Of a stretch of 64,000 nt of DNA, positions 38,811 to 50,453 are shown piece after piece. The notes under the pieces are model-generated. The model saw only the letters and a program-made list of their open reading frames with translations. It was not told where the DNA came from and searched no databases. The number at the start of each line of letters is the position of its first letter. The stretch's first letter is position 1. The translations under genes were made by a program, and so were the position numbers. Source of the DNA: Bombyx mori (Eukaryota > Arthropoda > Insecta > Lepidoptera > Bombycidae); NCBI RefSeq assembly GCF_030269925.1, contig NC_085116.1, positions 4,092,001-4,156,000 on the forward strand. The letters are read 5' to 3'.

Positions 38811-38960
38811 GCTCACTGGACTCTCTGTTGCGAACGCCCTGAGAGAAGCCGAAAACCGAAGCAAATGGAAGCTGATGGTACAAAGAGCCACGAAGGGCTT
38901 TCAGGGACACGACCTTCAGCAATGAGGTATTCGACTAAGAAGAGAGAATCGAAATAGCCT
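38811..38960 (+). mobile_element. LINE pol C-terminal scrap
   Basis: The + frame reads REAENRSKWKLMVQRATKGF then QGHDLQQ and stop, similar to the last residues of RTE-type pol proteins (A.DR..WR.LV...GHDPQ). Confidence 0.5.
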
Positions 38961-39100
38961 CTGATAAGTAGCAACAAGAATACAGTTAAATGTCACGATA
39001 ATAACCAAATAATGATATTATTTTAATAGATTCTAATTATACTTATTATTTATTTTGATGAATTTGATTTTTTTCTAATTCTATCCTATCTTTTCTATCC

Positions 39101-39306
39101 TACCACCAGTAATTACCATAATTATAATTTTGCGGGTTAAATTTTTATTACACGATGTTATTCTTTCACCATTGAAGTCAAACGTGAACATTTGTTGAGT
39201 ACGTATTTCATTAGAAAAATTGGTACATGCCTGCGTGATCGAACACAGTTGCATCACAAGATACGAATGCACCGGACTTCTTATCCTTTAGGCCACGACG
39301 ACTTCG
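39101..39306 (-). mobile_element. Bm1 SINE, 5' half only
   Basis: CTACCACCAGTAATTACCAT, TTATAATTTTGCGGGTTAAA, TTGAGTACGTATTTCATTAG and the tRNA-like head in reverse (GAATGCACCGGACTTCTTAT, CCTTTAGGCCACGACGAC). It lacks the 3' half, which is unusual for truncation by reverse transcription. Confidence 0.8.
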
Positions 39307-39375
39307 ACTATATATATATCCTATTGTATTTTTTTGCCGAGAAGCACCCAAGCTATCTTATATGTCAATCCTTTA

Positions 39376-39447
39376 TTTGTGGGCTCCAATAACTGCTAGA
39401 CATCAAATGTGCCGTGAACTCGTCTGTCCATCTTAGATAATATAAAG
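39376..39447 (+). mobile_element. Bm1 SINE 3'-end fragment
   Basis: TTTGTGGGCTCCAATAACTG, CTAGACATCAAATGTGCCGT and GAACTCGTCTGTCCATCTTA match the last 70 bp of Bm1. Confidence 0.6.
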
Positions 39448-39596
39448 AACGTACGTTATTCCATTGCTATTTTGTACTCGTACACGCCAATTGACCCATA
39501 TTAGGCTCGGTAACAACGGTCGATTGAATCTTAGTACGCACATAAAGTAGTTTATCTTAATACGATGGACAAAAAAAACGGTTGTATGCTTTATTC

Positions 39597-39822
39597 TTTT
39601 TTTTTTATTGCTTAGATGGGTGGATGAGCTCACAACCCACCTGGTGTTAAGTGGTTACTGGAGCCCATAGACATCTACAACGTAAATGCGTCACCCACCT
39701 TGAGAATAAGTTCTAAGGTCTCAAGTATAGTTACAACGGCTGCCCTACCCTTCAAACCGAAACGCATTACCGCTTCACGACAGAAATAGGCAGGGTGGTG
39801 GTACATATCCGCGCGGACTCAA
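39597..39822 (-). mobile_element. Bm1 SINE, 5'-truncated
   Basis: Poly-T, TTATTGCTTAGATGGGTGGA, CAACCCACCTGGTGTTAAGT, GAAACGCATTACCGCTTCAC, ending at CCGCGCGGACTCA. Confidence 0.92.
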
Positions 39823-41360
39823 TTCGCAATTATGTCTGCTTACCGAAACACTGAAGCCTATACCGTGTAATTTCACCTTCGGTTTTATCGATTGTATAAC
39901 CTAAAATACCGGCACCATTTTTAATTTTGAATAAACCGTGAAGAGCAGAACGTTGCAAAGTAAAATAATGTAAAAAAAATATTCTCATTTTCCGGCAAAC
40001 GTTCTTAAATTATTCAGATTAATTAAAGAGATAACATAATTATCAAATTAAAATTCAAGAGAGCAGCTACGAGAACGATTTACCATTAATTCTAACTTAA
40101 CTTGAAGACCAAACCGGTTTTTTCCACGAAAACCATGAAGCGTTCGTCCTAAGTGGAAAGAGTAAGTAAAAAGGGTCAAATTACACAGCCACTAAGTACA
40201 TAAATCTCATACCGTTGTTTGATTTGGACGACAATTTCGTACACGGCTCAATAAAAGCTTCGTATCACGATGTTCCACTATACGTAAAAGCTGGCAAGTA
40301 AACCTAATAAACTGACCCAGCTGATCGAAGTATGCTTATATACTCGTGGACGTATAACTATAGTATTATGGCACGCTCTAGCCTTTATAAGGTTACATGT
40401 CTCGAAGCTTAATGCTTAGTTGGGCTCATGGGGCGGTTCGCACGTAACATAGGGCTACCATCGCTAAGTGCTTAAGGCGAGCATTAGTGTTGACCTAAAT
40501 GTAAGACTTGTATATTTGCGACTGTCTGAGCTTATCACGAAGCCATTAAGTTTCGTGAGTATGTATTATTTAAATTACATTATTTCGTTCAATTTCGTCG
40601 AGAATCCTAAAACTGCCTGTCTAAAAAGGGCATTATAATAACTATACATTTCACAAACAAATGTCAAAATTAATTAACTAAAGCTAAAATTATAGTAATT
40701 GAATGGATATGTTTCTGAAAATAACAATGCACTACTCATTGGTGGATTGATACTCTTATTAGGTAGCTTTGAATATCACAAGTGGAAAAAACTCTTTACA
40801 AATTTTCACCATGGTGGTGCGCTCGTTCTATATTTTGGAAGGTTCTGTGGGGGGAATATCACTAAAAGATGAACTAAAAGAGGAGCAGGCCGAGGCTAGG
40901 TAATGAGAAGTAGACGTACCTGCCAACCCGTCGCTGGCTTCTTACAGGCTACAGAATCCAAGGAACGAGACTACTGGACGACGCGTAATGGCGGCGGCCG
41001 GCGTGACGACTTGACGTCACTCTTCTCAATTGTTTTTTTCACAAAATTGGTATACCACTCGCGCAACGACGAGTACGATCGTCAGTAAGAGTTCGTAATT
41101 TAATAAAAAAGTAGTAAAAGTCCATAAAAATATTGAGGTGAAAAAACAAGCGGCGTGTGCGTATACAATGCGGGCGATGCGGTCGGCGATAGTCTTCTTT
41201 TTTATTTTTTGTTCTTTTTCTTTTTGAAGTGAAAACTTCTTTAGAATCGTGATTTCAAACCGGATGCAACGGAAAAAACGACAGGTAAGAGACACAAATA
41301 CAAAAATGTGTAGGATGAAGCCAGCAAAGAATGAGACAAAAATATACAAACTATTTAATA
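39823..41360. other. Intergenic, nothing recognised
   Basis: No gene or repeat family supported. ORFs near 40903-41088 and 41026-41442 overlap on opposite strands without family resemblance. Confidence 0.4.
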
Positions 41361-41471
41361 CAGCGCCATCTGTGAGATTTTTAAATACTAACGTGTGTAT
41401 GAAAGCTCTTGTAGTGAATTTTAATTTAGGATTATACGTCAAATTAAAATATCAATTCACAGAGGGCGCTA
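41361..41471. mobile_element. Small MITE with CGCCATCTGTGA ends
   Basis: AGCGCCATCTGTGA at 41362-41375 and TCACAGAGGGCGCT at 41457-41470 form 14-bp inverted repeats with one mismatch around a core of about 80 bp. Such AGCGCCATCT ends are frequent in insect MITEs. The ORF 41249-41539 runs through it and is probably spurious. Confidence 0.55.
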
Positions 41472-42380
41472 CCTTACAATTATTTACTAATGACAAAATT
41501 TTACATATACTTAAGACGTTTAGGATAATTGTATTTTAATTTTGGAAGGTTTCACTTCTACCACGTGTGAATTGCACACATGATTTAAATTTTTTTTTAT
41601 AACTGACCATGCGATAGGTTTTATGTCTACTCTCATTAAAAAAAAAGAACCAATCACTTTAATTTATCTGTGTCAACATATTTTCGGATTTTATTTCATA
41701 AGAAGCATACTCGTGTTTGCTCGTATCGGCGTCGTATTTCAGTCAGTTCCGGACGGACACAGACAATGTCCTAACCATAGTTTAATTTGCTCTCTATTGC
41801 TAAAGAATCCTAACTCCAAACTTCGTTTGTCATGGGAGGAATGGGGATGAGAAAACATCAAAAAAATTAATAAAAGCTCCGTCTTTCTGATCTCGGCCTC
41901 AGTTATAAACAGATTGCTCATTTTTTACCTGCCGTTGTCTTTTAATTCGAGGCGAATCTAATTACGGAATTCTTCCACTTTATTTCCCTTGGAGTAAGAA
42001 AATATTTGGGCTTAAACAGCGTTAATGGCTCGGAAAAAGCTCTCTACAGGCATCGATCGTTGCCGCAATGTCACAATGAGTGTAATTTTGAGGAGCTTTT
42101 AACTAAATTAGAATTGAGTTGAGTTGACTTTTACAATTGTTGATGATAATTTCATACTAGCCGATTTCGTCAATAGGGACACCCTTCATCTCCGCCGTGA
42201 ATAACGTTCGAGTACCTTGATGTGGATAATATTGTTATGTAAATCGAAGGATATAGATTAAGAACGTGGTATTGGTTTAGAAGCTGAGATATGGAGGTGA
42301 CCACGCGTTACAATATAACGATCTCTAGCAGAGTGTGAAGTTTCTATCGGTGCGGAAAGAGTAGAATTTCAGACAACTAT
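41472..42380. other. Intergenic, nothing recognised
   Basis: No supported gene. Confidence 0.4.
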
Positions 42381-42640
42381 GCTTTTTATTGTTTTTAGGT
42401 CGGTGGACGAACTCACAGCCCATTTGGTGTTAAGTGATTACTGGAGCCCATAGACATCTACGATGTAAGTGCGTCACCCACCTTGAGATATAAGTTCTAA
42501 GGTCTCAAGTACGGCTTGCTCAGCAAACGGCTGCCCCACCCTTCAAACCGAAACGCATTACTGCTTACGCTTACACGGCAGAAATAGGCGTGGTGGTGGT
42601 ACCTACCTGTGCGGAGTCACAAGAGGTCCTACCATCAGTA
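42381..42640 (-). mobile_element. Bm1 SINE, 5'-truncated
   Basis: TTTTTATTGTTTTTAGGTCG, GACGAACTCACAGCCC, CACCTTGAGATATAAGTTCT and GAGGTCCTACCATCAGTA. Confidence 0.9.
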
Positions 42641-43559
42641 TACCACTGCTGAACCAAAGGCGAAGTCCTGTCCCCAGTATCATAATTGATTGTGTGTACT
42701 TCTATATTTGACTTGGACATTGGTGCATTACTCGGGGAATTGATGAATATTTATTATAATTTTTTTAAGTAATAATTTACATTTCTCTTAAGACTCCATA
42801 TTAATTTACACTAACTGTTTAGAAGATAACGGCATTATGACTTAATGACTCATAGCTTAGAATATGAAGTTGTATGCCCTCTATAAATCAACCGATACAT
42901 TTAATTTTTACACAAACGCTGTCTAGCTAAAATTCACGAATAAAATTATTAAATATCAGTTTCGAATACCCTAAAATCGTTTATACAATTTAATTGAAAA
43001 TATGTTGGCCTGCCTTTCAAAATCCACAAAGCGTTATGCATTACTGCCTCGCGACAGAAGCGGGCTCACAGACGCCCGACCACCAATATAATTCATGTTA
43101 TCTAAATGAGAAAAGCGTGCCGTTCACGATTTCACGTACACATTTAACGCCTGGCAAGGCAAACAGAATATTCATAAAGTTATAACGTAGCAAATTGTAA
43201 CCGAGAATAGCGTAAATGATATTAATCCGATGTAAACCGAGTGTTCTGAACAAAGCCTTCAGTAAAGGGAAGGCGCCGGGAGGGATTTCATAAATTAGTG
43301 CCGTGTTATCAAATCGCGTTGTGATATACCTACACATATTTTGATATATTAGTATTTTAACCAAACATTTTGCGTACGTCGTAATGAGTGTAACAACCAA
43401 AACGGCCTGGTTATTTGAAAATCCAAGCGATTTTCTTAGTTGTGTAGACAAGCTCATTGTCGACTCACAATACGAATACCTATAGATTAGGTTGAAGTTT
43501 TACCTGTGTATGACTTAGAATAGCAACAAGTACTAAGGAATTCACTGTAGACTAGGCAG
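42641..43559. other. Intergenic; one Bm1-like scrap
   Basis: No supported gene. At 43015-43085 CAAAGCGTTATGCATTACTG followed by CCTCGCGACAGAAGCGG resembles a decayed reverse Bm1 piece. The 119-codon minus ORF at 43098-43457 has no family resemblance. Confidence 0.4.
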
Positions 43560-44010
43560 CAGCGTTTTTTGAGTATAATACAAGAGCATTGCGATCGTCT
43601 TCACAAGGGTTCTTTTTAGGAAGCTTAGTGTCGCGCATCGAGCTATGGAGAGGGCGACTATGTTTGGTATTTCTCGAGATCGATTCAGAAATGTAGAGAT
43701 TCGTAGAAGAACCAAATTTGCTGATATAGCCCGTAGGATTAGTAAGCTGAAGTGACCGTGGACAGGTCACATAGCGCGAAGATCGGACAGCCGATGGGGC
43801 AGAAAGATCCTGGAGTGGAGACCACGTACTGGAAAGCGCAGTATGGGACGGCCACCAGATGGACCAACGACCTGGTGAAAATCGCTGGGTCACGTTGGAT
43901 GCAGGTGACAACGGACCGGCCGCACTGGACATCAGTTGGACAGGCTAATCTCCAGCAGTGCACAGTAGACAGGCTGAGATGGCTGCCATCGTCATTATCT
44001 AGTATATTGT
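43560..44010 (+). mobile_element. RTE-like LINE pol C-terminal relic
   Basis: The + frames give RAMERATMFGISRDRFRNVE, IRRRTKFADIARRISKLK, then GRKILEWRPRTGKRSMGRPP and DLVKIAGSRWMQVTTDRPHW. These are the hallmark C-terminal motifs of RTE-type pol, with a stop after SKLK and frame changes. The antisense ORFs at 43552-44086 are shadows. Confidence 0.75.
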
Positions 44011-44684
44011 AAATTATCATATTGTAAACCGGTAGGTATGTACCACGATTCTGTCTATATAAGCAATAACGTTGTGGTGAAACCATTTAACAGGCTGGAC
44101 ACAACTAGGTTATAGAAAAATAGTTCGCGGCAGAAATGAGCAAGATGCACTTAACGGCTTGTAACCCGGTAAAAAGTTAAAAGCGGTTTTTAATACGCGG
44201 ATTTTAAATTTATTGAATTTATGAACGTTGTCGTGTTCAAAATTGAATAAGTCACTGTGGAGGCTTTACGAGCACAAACGCGCAGACGACCGCAACAAAA
44301 ATGTATTTACGGTCTTATTATAAGCAATATAATAATATATGAATTAATAGACACCTTCAGCTCATAGAGAAACTCGTTTACAGAAGGAATATTGCCATTG
44401 AAGATAGTTCTAGTATTTTATGACCAATATATTTTTATGTTGAGAGTTTTATGTAGATAATTTAATAGTCTATCTGCCCATTAATCAGAATATAGGCACG
44501 TGTAGCACCTTACCTCGGCACATCTCAATAATATTTTCATCTTATTAATTTACATCTGCCACTATTTCGATTTATATCTTTTATTTATTTTGCACCGTGT
44601 GCTCCATGGGGCGGGAAGCCAACTCGTCTGCCTACAATGGCCATAAAACATCTCAAACGCATGGAGGTGGCAGAGTTTCTTTTT
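44011..44684. other. Intergenic, nothing recognised
   Basis: AT-rich spacer with no supported gene. Confidence 0.4.
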
Positions 44685-44862
44685 TTCCTTTAATGGGAGT
44701 TCGAGCTCACGATCCACCTAGTATTAAGGGGCCACCGGAGCCTATAAACATCGATATGTAAATTCCGCCACCCACCTTGAGACATGAGTTCCAAGTCTCA
44801 GTTTTTACAGTAAAATGGCTATCCCACCCTTTAAACCGAAACGCATTGATGTTTCGAACCAG
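44685..44862 (-). mobile_element. Bm1 SINE relic
   Basis: GAGCTCACGATCCACCTAGT, GGGGCCACCGGAGCCTATAA, GCCACCCACCTTGAGACATG and AAACCGAAACGCATTGATG; diverged, truncated at both ends. Confidence 0.7.
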
Positions 44863-44874
44863 AACTTTTTTTCC

Positions 44875-45475
44875 ACAGGAGAAAATCGCCGGATCCGTAC
44901 CGCCGTATGTAGGAGTTGAACCTCACTAAAAACTGCCACTCACAGCCGGCGCCCTGCCCCGGACCGGGCGGGAACCCAGTCGGAGCTATTGAGACGCGGG
45001 ACAGGGTTTACCCAGAGCTTACGCATACATCCATCCCGCCGTACCCCAGACGCCGGACCGACGGCCGCCAAGAACACGACCGCTGGTTCCCTCGGTTGAC
45101 AGGCAAGAGCCCGCTTGATGGCGCCGCGCTACACCTTACCCCGAAGCGGTCGGGGGATCGCGACCTACCACGCCGCCCCACGCCTAGGTTCCTCCCCGCA
45201 CAAAGCGGGTGGAGCCCGAAGCTACAACAGGGTCGGGTTACGGACGGGACCCCGGTCGCGACCCCCTGCTCGGCGGCGGCGGATTTTTGCACAGTGAGGA
45301 GAGCTTTACCTCACTCACCCCGCCACCTGCTTCTGCGAGATAGTGAACTCGCAGAAGTCGAGCATAGCCTTCCAAGACTCGTCGCTGCCAAGCATCGACG
45401 CCACGACGCCAGGCAGCGACAAGTCCGGTCCTATCTTTGCGTCGAACCAGAACTAGGCAGACTTTGAAGGTCATC
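44875..45475 (-). mobile_element. R1-clade-like LINE 3' part, GC-rich
   Basis: The minus strand reads SLPGVVASMLGSDESW, then FCEFTISQKQVAG, the C-terminal segment of R1-clade ORF2 (LPGVxxxML..E.W..M..FCE..ISQKE), followed by a GC-rich tail. Open frames on the plus strand (44916-45467) are antisense and arise from base composition. Confidence 0.7.
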
Positions 45476-45596
45476 TGAACCGCACGGTCCACTGCCAAAC
45501 CGTTGCCAACCATTCGGTCTATTTTTAAACCTAGTTTAAAGAAGGACATGACATACATCGAGGAATGGTAAGAACGAGGCAAAAAAGAAAGCTGAA

Positions 45597-45932
45597 CACG
45601 TCATTTCGGATCCTCCCGATCCACTATAGGTGCTTTTAGGTAGGTACCCCAAGCACCGGTCATCGTTCTCGTCGAACCCGTCGCTTGCGACGAAGGGCTC
45701 GACGAGTAAATTAACCGACAGACACACAGCCCACTGAGTTTCTCGCCGGAGCTTCTCAATGCGTCGACCAAGTTCCAGTTCGACCAGTTCGACCTTCCGA
45801 TTCGGTGGTAAATTCTGCGAAGCACTGCTCTTGCTAGGGTTAGTGTTAGCAACATCGTTGAGTTTGAGCCCCATGAGCTCACCTACTTGTTAGGTTACGC
45901 TGACATAGCCTCTCAAGGCTATCAGTTAATAT
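45597..45932 (+). mobile_element. Jockey-like LINE 3' end (family J)
   Basis: GATCCTCCCGATCCACTATA, GTCGCTTGCGACGAAGGGCT, GAGTTTCTCGCCGG, GGTGGTAAATTCTGCGAAGC and GCCTCTCAAGGCTATCA. A short insertion (GACCAAGTTCCAGTTCGACC) differs from the other copies. The minus-strand ORFs across it are shadows. Confidence 0.8.
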
Positions 45933-46584
45933 AATAAGAAAAAAATATATAAAAAATCTATATGTAACGGAGTCTTTCAACATAATTTAAATTACTTCAA
46001 TTACTTCAAGACCTCAGATTAGTTTATAATTGTTCATAAGCATCAAGTACCAATTAACTAATAGCAAACATAACTAAAAATTAAAATAAGCATATTTTTC
46101 TTCTTCTATCCCTAAAATCTCAACCAGGATCAACAACATACAAAAAGTATTACTTAAAATTTGGCTTGTTATTAAAACGTGTTTTTTCGTTTTAAAACTA
46201 TGTCTTGTTTAACATTAATATTGCCTCAAGGTATTTTGGTATTTGTAATCGTTTAAAATACGCGTTCAATAAGTTAATAAATATATGTAAATTTGAACCA
46301 TACTCTGTCGGTCTACAGTTTGTTGAAAGCTATCGCGATCGTACTAAATCAATTAGTCTAAGTGTATTTAGTCGAAGTGAAATTTAAACTTATTTGATAT
46401 TGAAATTAAGATAAATTACTGTATACGGTGAAATATTAACGCTTATTTGTGTTCATTGTGTAAGTAGATTGTTTATCATACGCAAATTATATTAAGAGCA
46501 ATGTTTTTGATTAATTTGCATTTTCGAATACATTATAATTTTATTATACTAAATACAAAATAACGTTATAAACTGAGACAGGAA
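45933..46584. other. Intergenic, nothing recognised
   Basis: AT-rich spacer. Confidence 0.4.
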
Positions 46585-46878
46585 TCTATATACATATATA
46601 AAAATGAATTGCTGTTCGTTAGTCTCGCTAAAACTCGAGAACGGCTGGACCGATTTAGCTAATTTTGGGCTCGAATTATTTGTGGAAGTCCAGGGAAGGT
46701 TTAAAAGGTAGATAAATATTAAAATGCTCGGAATTAAATAAAAATAACAATTTTGTTTTTCCTTTGATGTGTCCCCCGTCGGACGGATTCCTTTTGTTTG
46801 TTTTAAGTTTATTTTATACAAAAGTTTAGGTCTTTTATTTATCGATTGAGGCACTACGAAGTCTGCCGGGTCAGCTAG
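46585..46878 (+). mobile_element. Non-autonomous Helitron, CAGCTAG-ending subfamily
   Basis: Starts A^TCTATATACATATATAAA, contains CGAGAACGGCTGGACCGATT, ends GTCTGCCGGGTCAGCTAG^T. 294 bp, without coding capacity. Confidence 0.7.
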
Positions 46879-47089
46879 TTATATAATACAATTATTCATT
46901 TATCACACGAGCCTTGCGAAGACTACTTAGTGGTAGGCAGCGGTTTGGTTGTGGCCCTGACATTGTTGATGACCTTGAGCAACGATAATCAATCACAATT
47001 TGTCATTCGTTTACAAATAATCATTCACAATGTATGCTGACATGCGCAATAATCGAAAATAGGGGGATTCAGTGATTTGTCTCAAGCTT

Positions 47090-47338
47090 TTATTTTATTT
47101 TTATTGCTTAGATGGGTGGACGAGCTCACAGCCCATCTGGTGTTAAGTGGTTACTGGAGCCCATAGACATTTACAACGTAAATGCGCCACCCGCCTTGAG
47201 ATATAAGTTGTAAGGTCTCAGTATAGTTACAACGGCTGCCCCACCCTTCAAGCCGAAACGCATTACTGCTTCACGGCAGAAATAGGCGCGGTGGTGGTAC
47301 CTACCCGCGCGGACTCACATGAGATCCTACCATCAGTA
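47090..47338 (-). mobile_element. Bm1 SINE, 5'-truncated
   Basis: TTTTATTGCTTAGATGGGTG, GTTAAGTGGTTACTGGAGCC, CGCATTACTGCTTCACGGCA and GAGATCCTACCATCAGTAAC. Confidence 0.92.
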
Positions 47339-47681
47339 ACTAACTAACTAGTACCAGTTATGGTAGCTCGGGATTCCAGAACTACCTGACACCATATGAG
47401 TCATGAGCTCACTTGTCAATTACCGCAATTTTTGTTTATTTCCGCATGAAATTTCTATTCGTTCTTCCAATACGACGAAAACGTGTTGGGATTTGATTTT
47501 TTTACTGAGAAAATAAATAAGACTAAAACGCAAAATAAGTACCTTGTGATCATTATTGGTATTGATATAATGTGTAAGTTATTAATTCAATTTAAAAAAA
47601 TATTTAGCTAAATTTATTGCGTTCTCCTTTCTCATAGCGTGTTCATGCTATGGGAGTTCCCGTCCTAAATATATGTAACTA
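47339..47681. other. Intergenic, nothing recognised
   Basis: AT-rich spacer. Confidence 0.4.
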
Positions 47682-48056
47682 CTAGCGACCCGCCCTCGCT
47701 TCGCTTCGGAAACATTAAATTTTATTATTGATAGGCGAGTCCCGCCGTGTTGCGCGCGGTACGACAATAACTGCGGGTGACACCGCGGGCGAAGCTAGTC
47801 TAAAAAAAGTAGCCTAAGTTACTCCTTATATCATCAGCTACCTATTAGTGAAAATCTCATCAAAATCGGTCCGGCCGTTCCAGAGATTAGCCGGAACAAA
47901 CAGACAGACAGACAGACAGAAAGACAGACAGACAGACAAAAATTGTAAAAAATGCTATTTTGGTGTATGTACCGTATATATATTCATATGCATGTAGTAA
48001 AAAGCGGTTATTTCAATATTACAAACAGACACTCTAATTTTATTTATATGTATAGA
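47682..48056 (-). mobile_element. Non-autonomous Helitron with (AGAC)n
   Basis: On minus: A^TCTATACATATAAATAAA at the 5' end and GAAGCGAGGGCGGGTCGCTAG at the 3' end. The body has TCAAAATCGGTCCGGCCGTT and a run of AGAC units (about 47899-47938). Confidence 0.75.
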
Positions 48057-48554
48057 TTAATTAAATATTTGAATCAAATGTATATAACACAACACAGAAC
48101 CGCCTACTTCGCTGTGTCATTCATTTATTAATGAAGAAAACCGTTAGTTTTGTGGGTTTTTAAAATTGAATTTTATATCTCATATCTTTTTAATTTATCA
48201 GTATGATAAATGTAGAAAGTAATTTAAATGAATCAACTTTATTAATTTTGAACTTAACAAATTTATGATGCTTAATTTGGCAGCGATGGCATCATAACGA
48301 AATCATTAGATTTATACAATCTGTCATATTTTTACTTTATCTATCTATAAATCCAGATGATAAAGCTATAAATTCCTGAAGAAAAGCTGAAAGGTGTCTC
48401 AAAATTTGTTCCAATTTCCAGCTATGCTGCTATTCTCCCGAGAATCAAACTATGTGTGGAGAGTCATCCGGAAAATATCACAAATAAAGACAAAGCTGCT
48501 AATGACTGTTCGTTTGTGACATTCTCTGCTGAATAAAGTGAGTCACACAAACTG
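48057..48554. other. Intergenic, nothing recognised
   Basis: AT-rich spacer. Confidence 0.4.
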
Positions 48555-48712
48555 TTTCGGCCGTGAAGCAGGGTAATGCGTTTCGGTTTGAAGGGCGGGA
48601 CAATCGTTGTACTACAAAGCCAGCGCCAAAAAGGTAGCGCCATTAACATTGTTGATGTCTATGGGCTTCGGTAACCATTTAAAAGCAGATAATCCGTCAG
48701 CTACTCCAGTTG
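48555..48712 (+). mobile_element. Bm1 SINE relic
   Basis: GGCCGTGAAGCAGGGTAATG, CGTTTCGGTTTGAAGGGCGG, TGATGTCTATGGGCTTCGGT and AACCATTTAAAAGCAG; internal part deleted. Confidence 0.75.
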
Positions 48713-48884
48713 GCAGCCAGTTGCAACGGCGAAAAATATCAAATGATTCTAAAATAATAAGTTGCACATACCGTTTTGAAAGGCGTATCGCGCGATCCTC
48801 GGCCGCTGCCACAATTTAATTTTATTTCGTTACTATTATTAATTTTTACCCTTTTTTTTTTCTTCAATCAGTAAGTATATACAG

Positions 48885-49268
48885 TTGGCATCAATGCGCC
48901 ACTTTAAGAAGGCGGCACGACACGAGAACCCTCTCATCGTGGCCGCCGGTAACTACATTCCCTATCCTGCGGACCGAATGGTAAACAGTCGACGTTGCCC
49001 TAAGCAAGTCATTGCGGATCCTCTCAATCCATTAACAGTGCTTCTAGATACCTCAAGCACCGGCGAGTAAATTAACGCACAGACACAGCTCACTGAGTTT
49101 CTCGCCGGTTCTTCTCAGTGGGTCGCGTTTCCGATCCGGTGGTAGATTGCTACACTGCTCTTGCTAGGACCAGCGTTAGCTACACCTCCGGTTTGAGCCC
49201 CGAGAGCTCACCTACACGCTAGGGTAACGCTGTTATAGCCTCTCAAGGCTATCACCATAGGTAGGGGA
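48885..49268 (+). mobile_element. Jockey-like LINE 3' end (family J) with ORF2 end
   Basis: The frame from 48885 reads MRHFKKAARHENPLIVAAGN, YIPYPADRMVNSRRCPKQVI and PLTVLLDTSSTG, the family J ORF2 terminus, followed by TTCTCGCCGGTTCTTCTCAG, GGTGGTAGATTGC and GCCTCTCAAGGCTATCA. A deletion removes the GTCGCTTGCGACGAAGG block. Confidence 0.85.
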
Positions 49269-50027
49269 AAATAAACATTTATTCTATTACTATAATACCT
49301 ATATTAAATCGCCCGGACTCAGCTCTTTATGCCTTCACCCTGCTCCTTTAGGCACCTAATAATTCATACACAAACCTACACAATCGTGGTTTACTCAAAT
49401 ATGTATATTATAACTTTTGTAAATTTCGAAGCCTACAACAACATTTAAGTACATAATATGTAAAAACTCACAACGTTATCATTCACAACCGCGTCAATTA
49501 GAGATTCAAAGCTAATGTCAAAACATTATTTCTCTTTTGTGGGTAAATAAACTGGAGTCAAACTTCTCAAACGGATAATTGCCTATCCTTTACACAAAGC
49601 AAACCTCCTCGTTATAACATGGCGACGGGTTGATTGTGTTGATGTTTGCACCAAACATATTACCAGACAGTATCGTAAAATCAAATTGATTTATGGGTAT
49701 AGAGAGAACAAATGTCATTAAGATCTACTACACTCTTTACTATTTCCTTTTTTAGATTAAAATATGCAAACCATGCGCAGTAAATGAATTACTTATTAAT
49801 AATGTACCTATAAATGCAAATGTTGAGCTGCTTGCTCGTAATGGTATAATCGTGCCTTATTTTCTTAGTTGTTTTGTGGTACTTACAGGTTGTAACGCGA
49901 GAACTAGAGTGCTACGGAAACATAGGCATATAGTCGTCTAGTCCGTCATTTTATCGCAGCTATTTCACTAGGACTGTGATGGAAATAGTGGCACCGTTTC
50001 CTTCTCGCACAAATGAGTATCGACTTG
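49269..50027. other. Intergenic, nothing recognised
   Basis: AT-rich spacer. Confidence 0.4.
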
Positions 50028-50453
50028 TCACGTATAATAACAGAATAATGCAGTTGTATGTGGTGGAACATGGGAGAAACCGCTATTCGCTATCCACGTC
50101 AAACTCGTCACTGTGGAGTTAGCGGCTGGGATAGGAAGGGCTGAATCCTGGTTCGCTGACTGACTAAAGAAGACGATGTATAAGTTGTTTTGCACACGTT
50201 TTACGAAAAGGCCGCTGAGACATTTGACTACAGCGGAGTACACTGGAGAATGAGTTTTCCGACTAGCCCGACCGTGAGGCTCGGAAGTCCTAACGTCGAG
50301 AGTCACTAGTGCAGGATCTCGAGGAGATAGAGTTGCTGTGAAAGATGCTATTAAATAACGCTCATCGATTCCAAAATCCGATGGCACGAAGACTTTTATG
50401 CCCAAAACTCCACTCATGAACATGCTTAAAATTATTATTATTTGTATACCCAA
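50028..50453 (-). CDS. Unidentified 141-codon ORF with hydrophobic N-terminus
   Basis: Not recognised. It begins MGIQIIIILSMFMSGVLGIK, a plausible signal peptide or membrane anchor (hydrophobic residues about 3-19). The rest is Ser/Thr/Ala-rich and not strongly charged, with no motif I know, ending TTALFCYYT. It is one of the longest intact frames in the window outside transposase and LINE sequences. No splice signals or polyadenylation signal clearly belong to it. It could be a host secreted-protein exon, part of an unrecognised transposon, or chance. Confidence 0.25.
   Translation of the reverse strand: MGIQIIIILSMFMSGVLGIKVFVPSDFGIDERYLIASFTATLSPRDPALVTLDVRTSEPHGRASRKTHSPVYSAVVKCLSGLFVKRVQNNLYIVFFSQSANQDSALPIPAANSTVTSLTWIANSGFSHVPPHTTALFCYYT

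Noticed and set aside
41026..41539. Opposed ORFs of 138 and 96 codons
   Set aside because: They overlap on opposite strands, run through a small MITE and show low-complexity composition without a known motif.
43098..43457. 119-codon minus-strand ORF
   Set aside because: No recognised domain, no promoter or splice context, and the 5' side overlaps a Bm1-like scrap.
43552..44086. Minus-strand ORFs of 126 and 115 codons
   Set aside because: Antisense to the RTE-type pol relic.
44916..45467. 183-codon plus-strand ORF
   Set aside because: It is antisense to an R1-like LINE whose minus strand has recognisable pol motifs; the open frame reflects high GC content.
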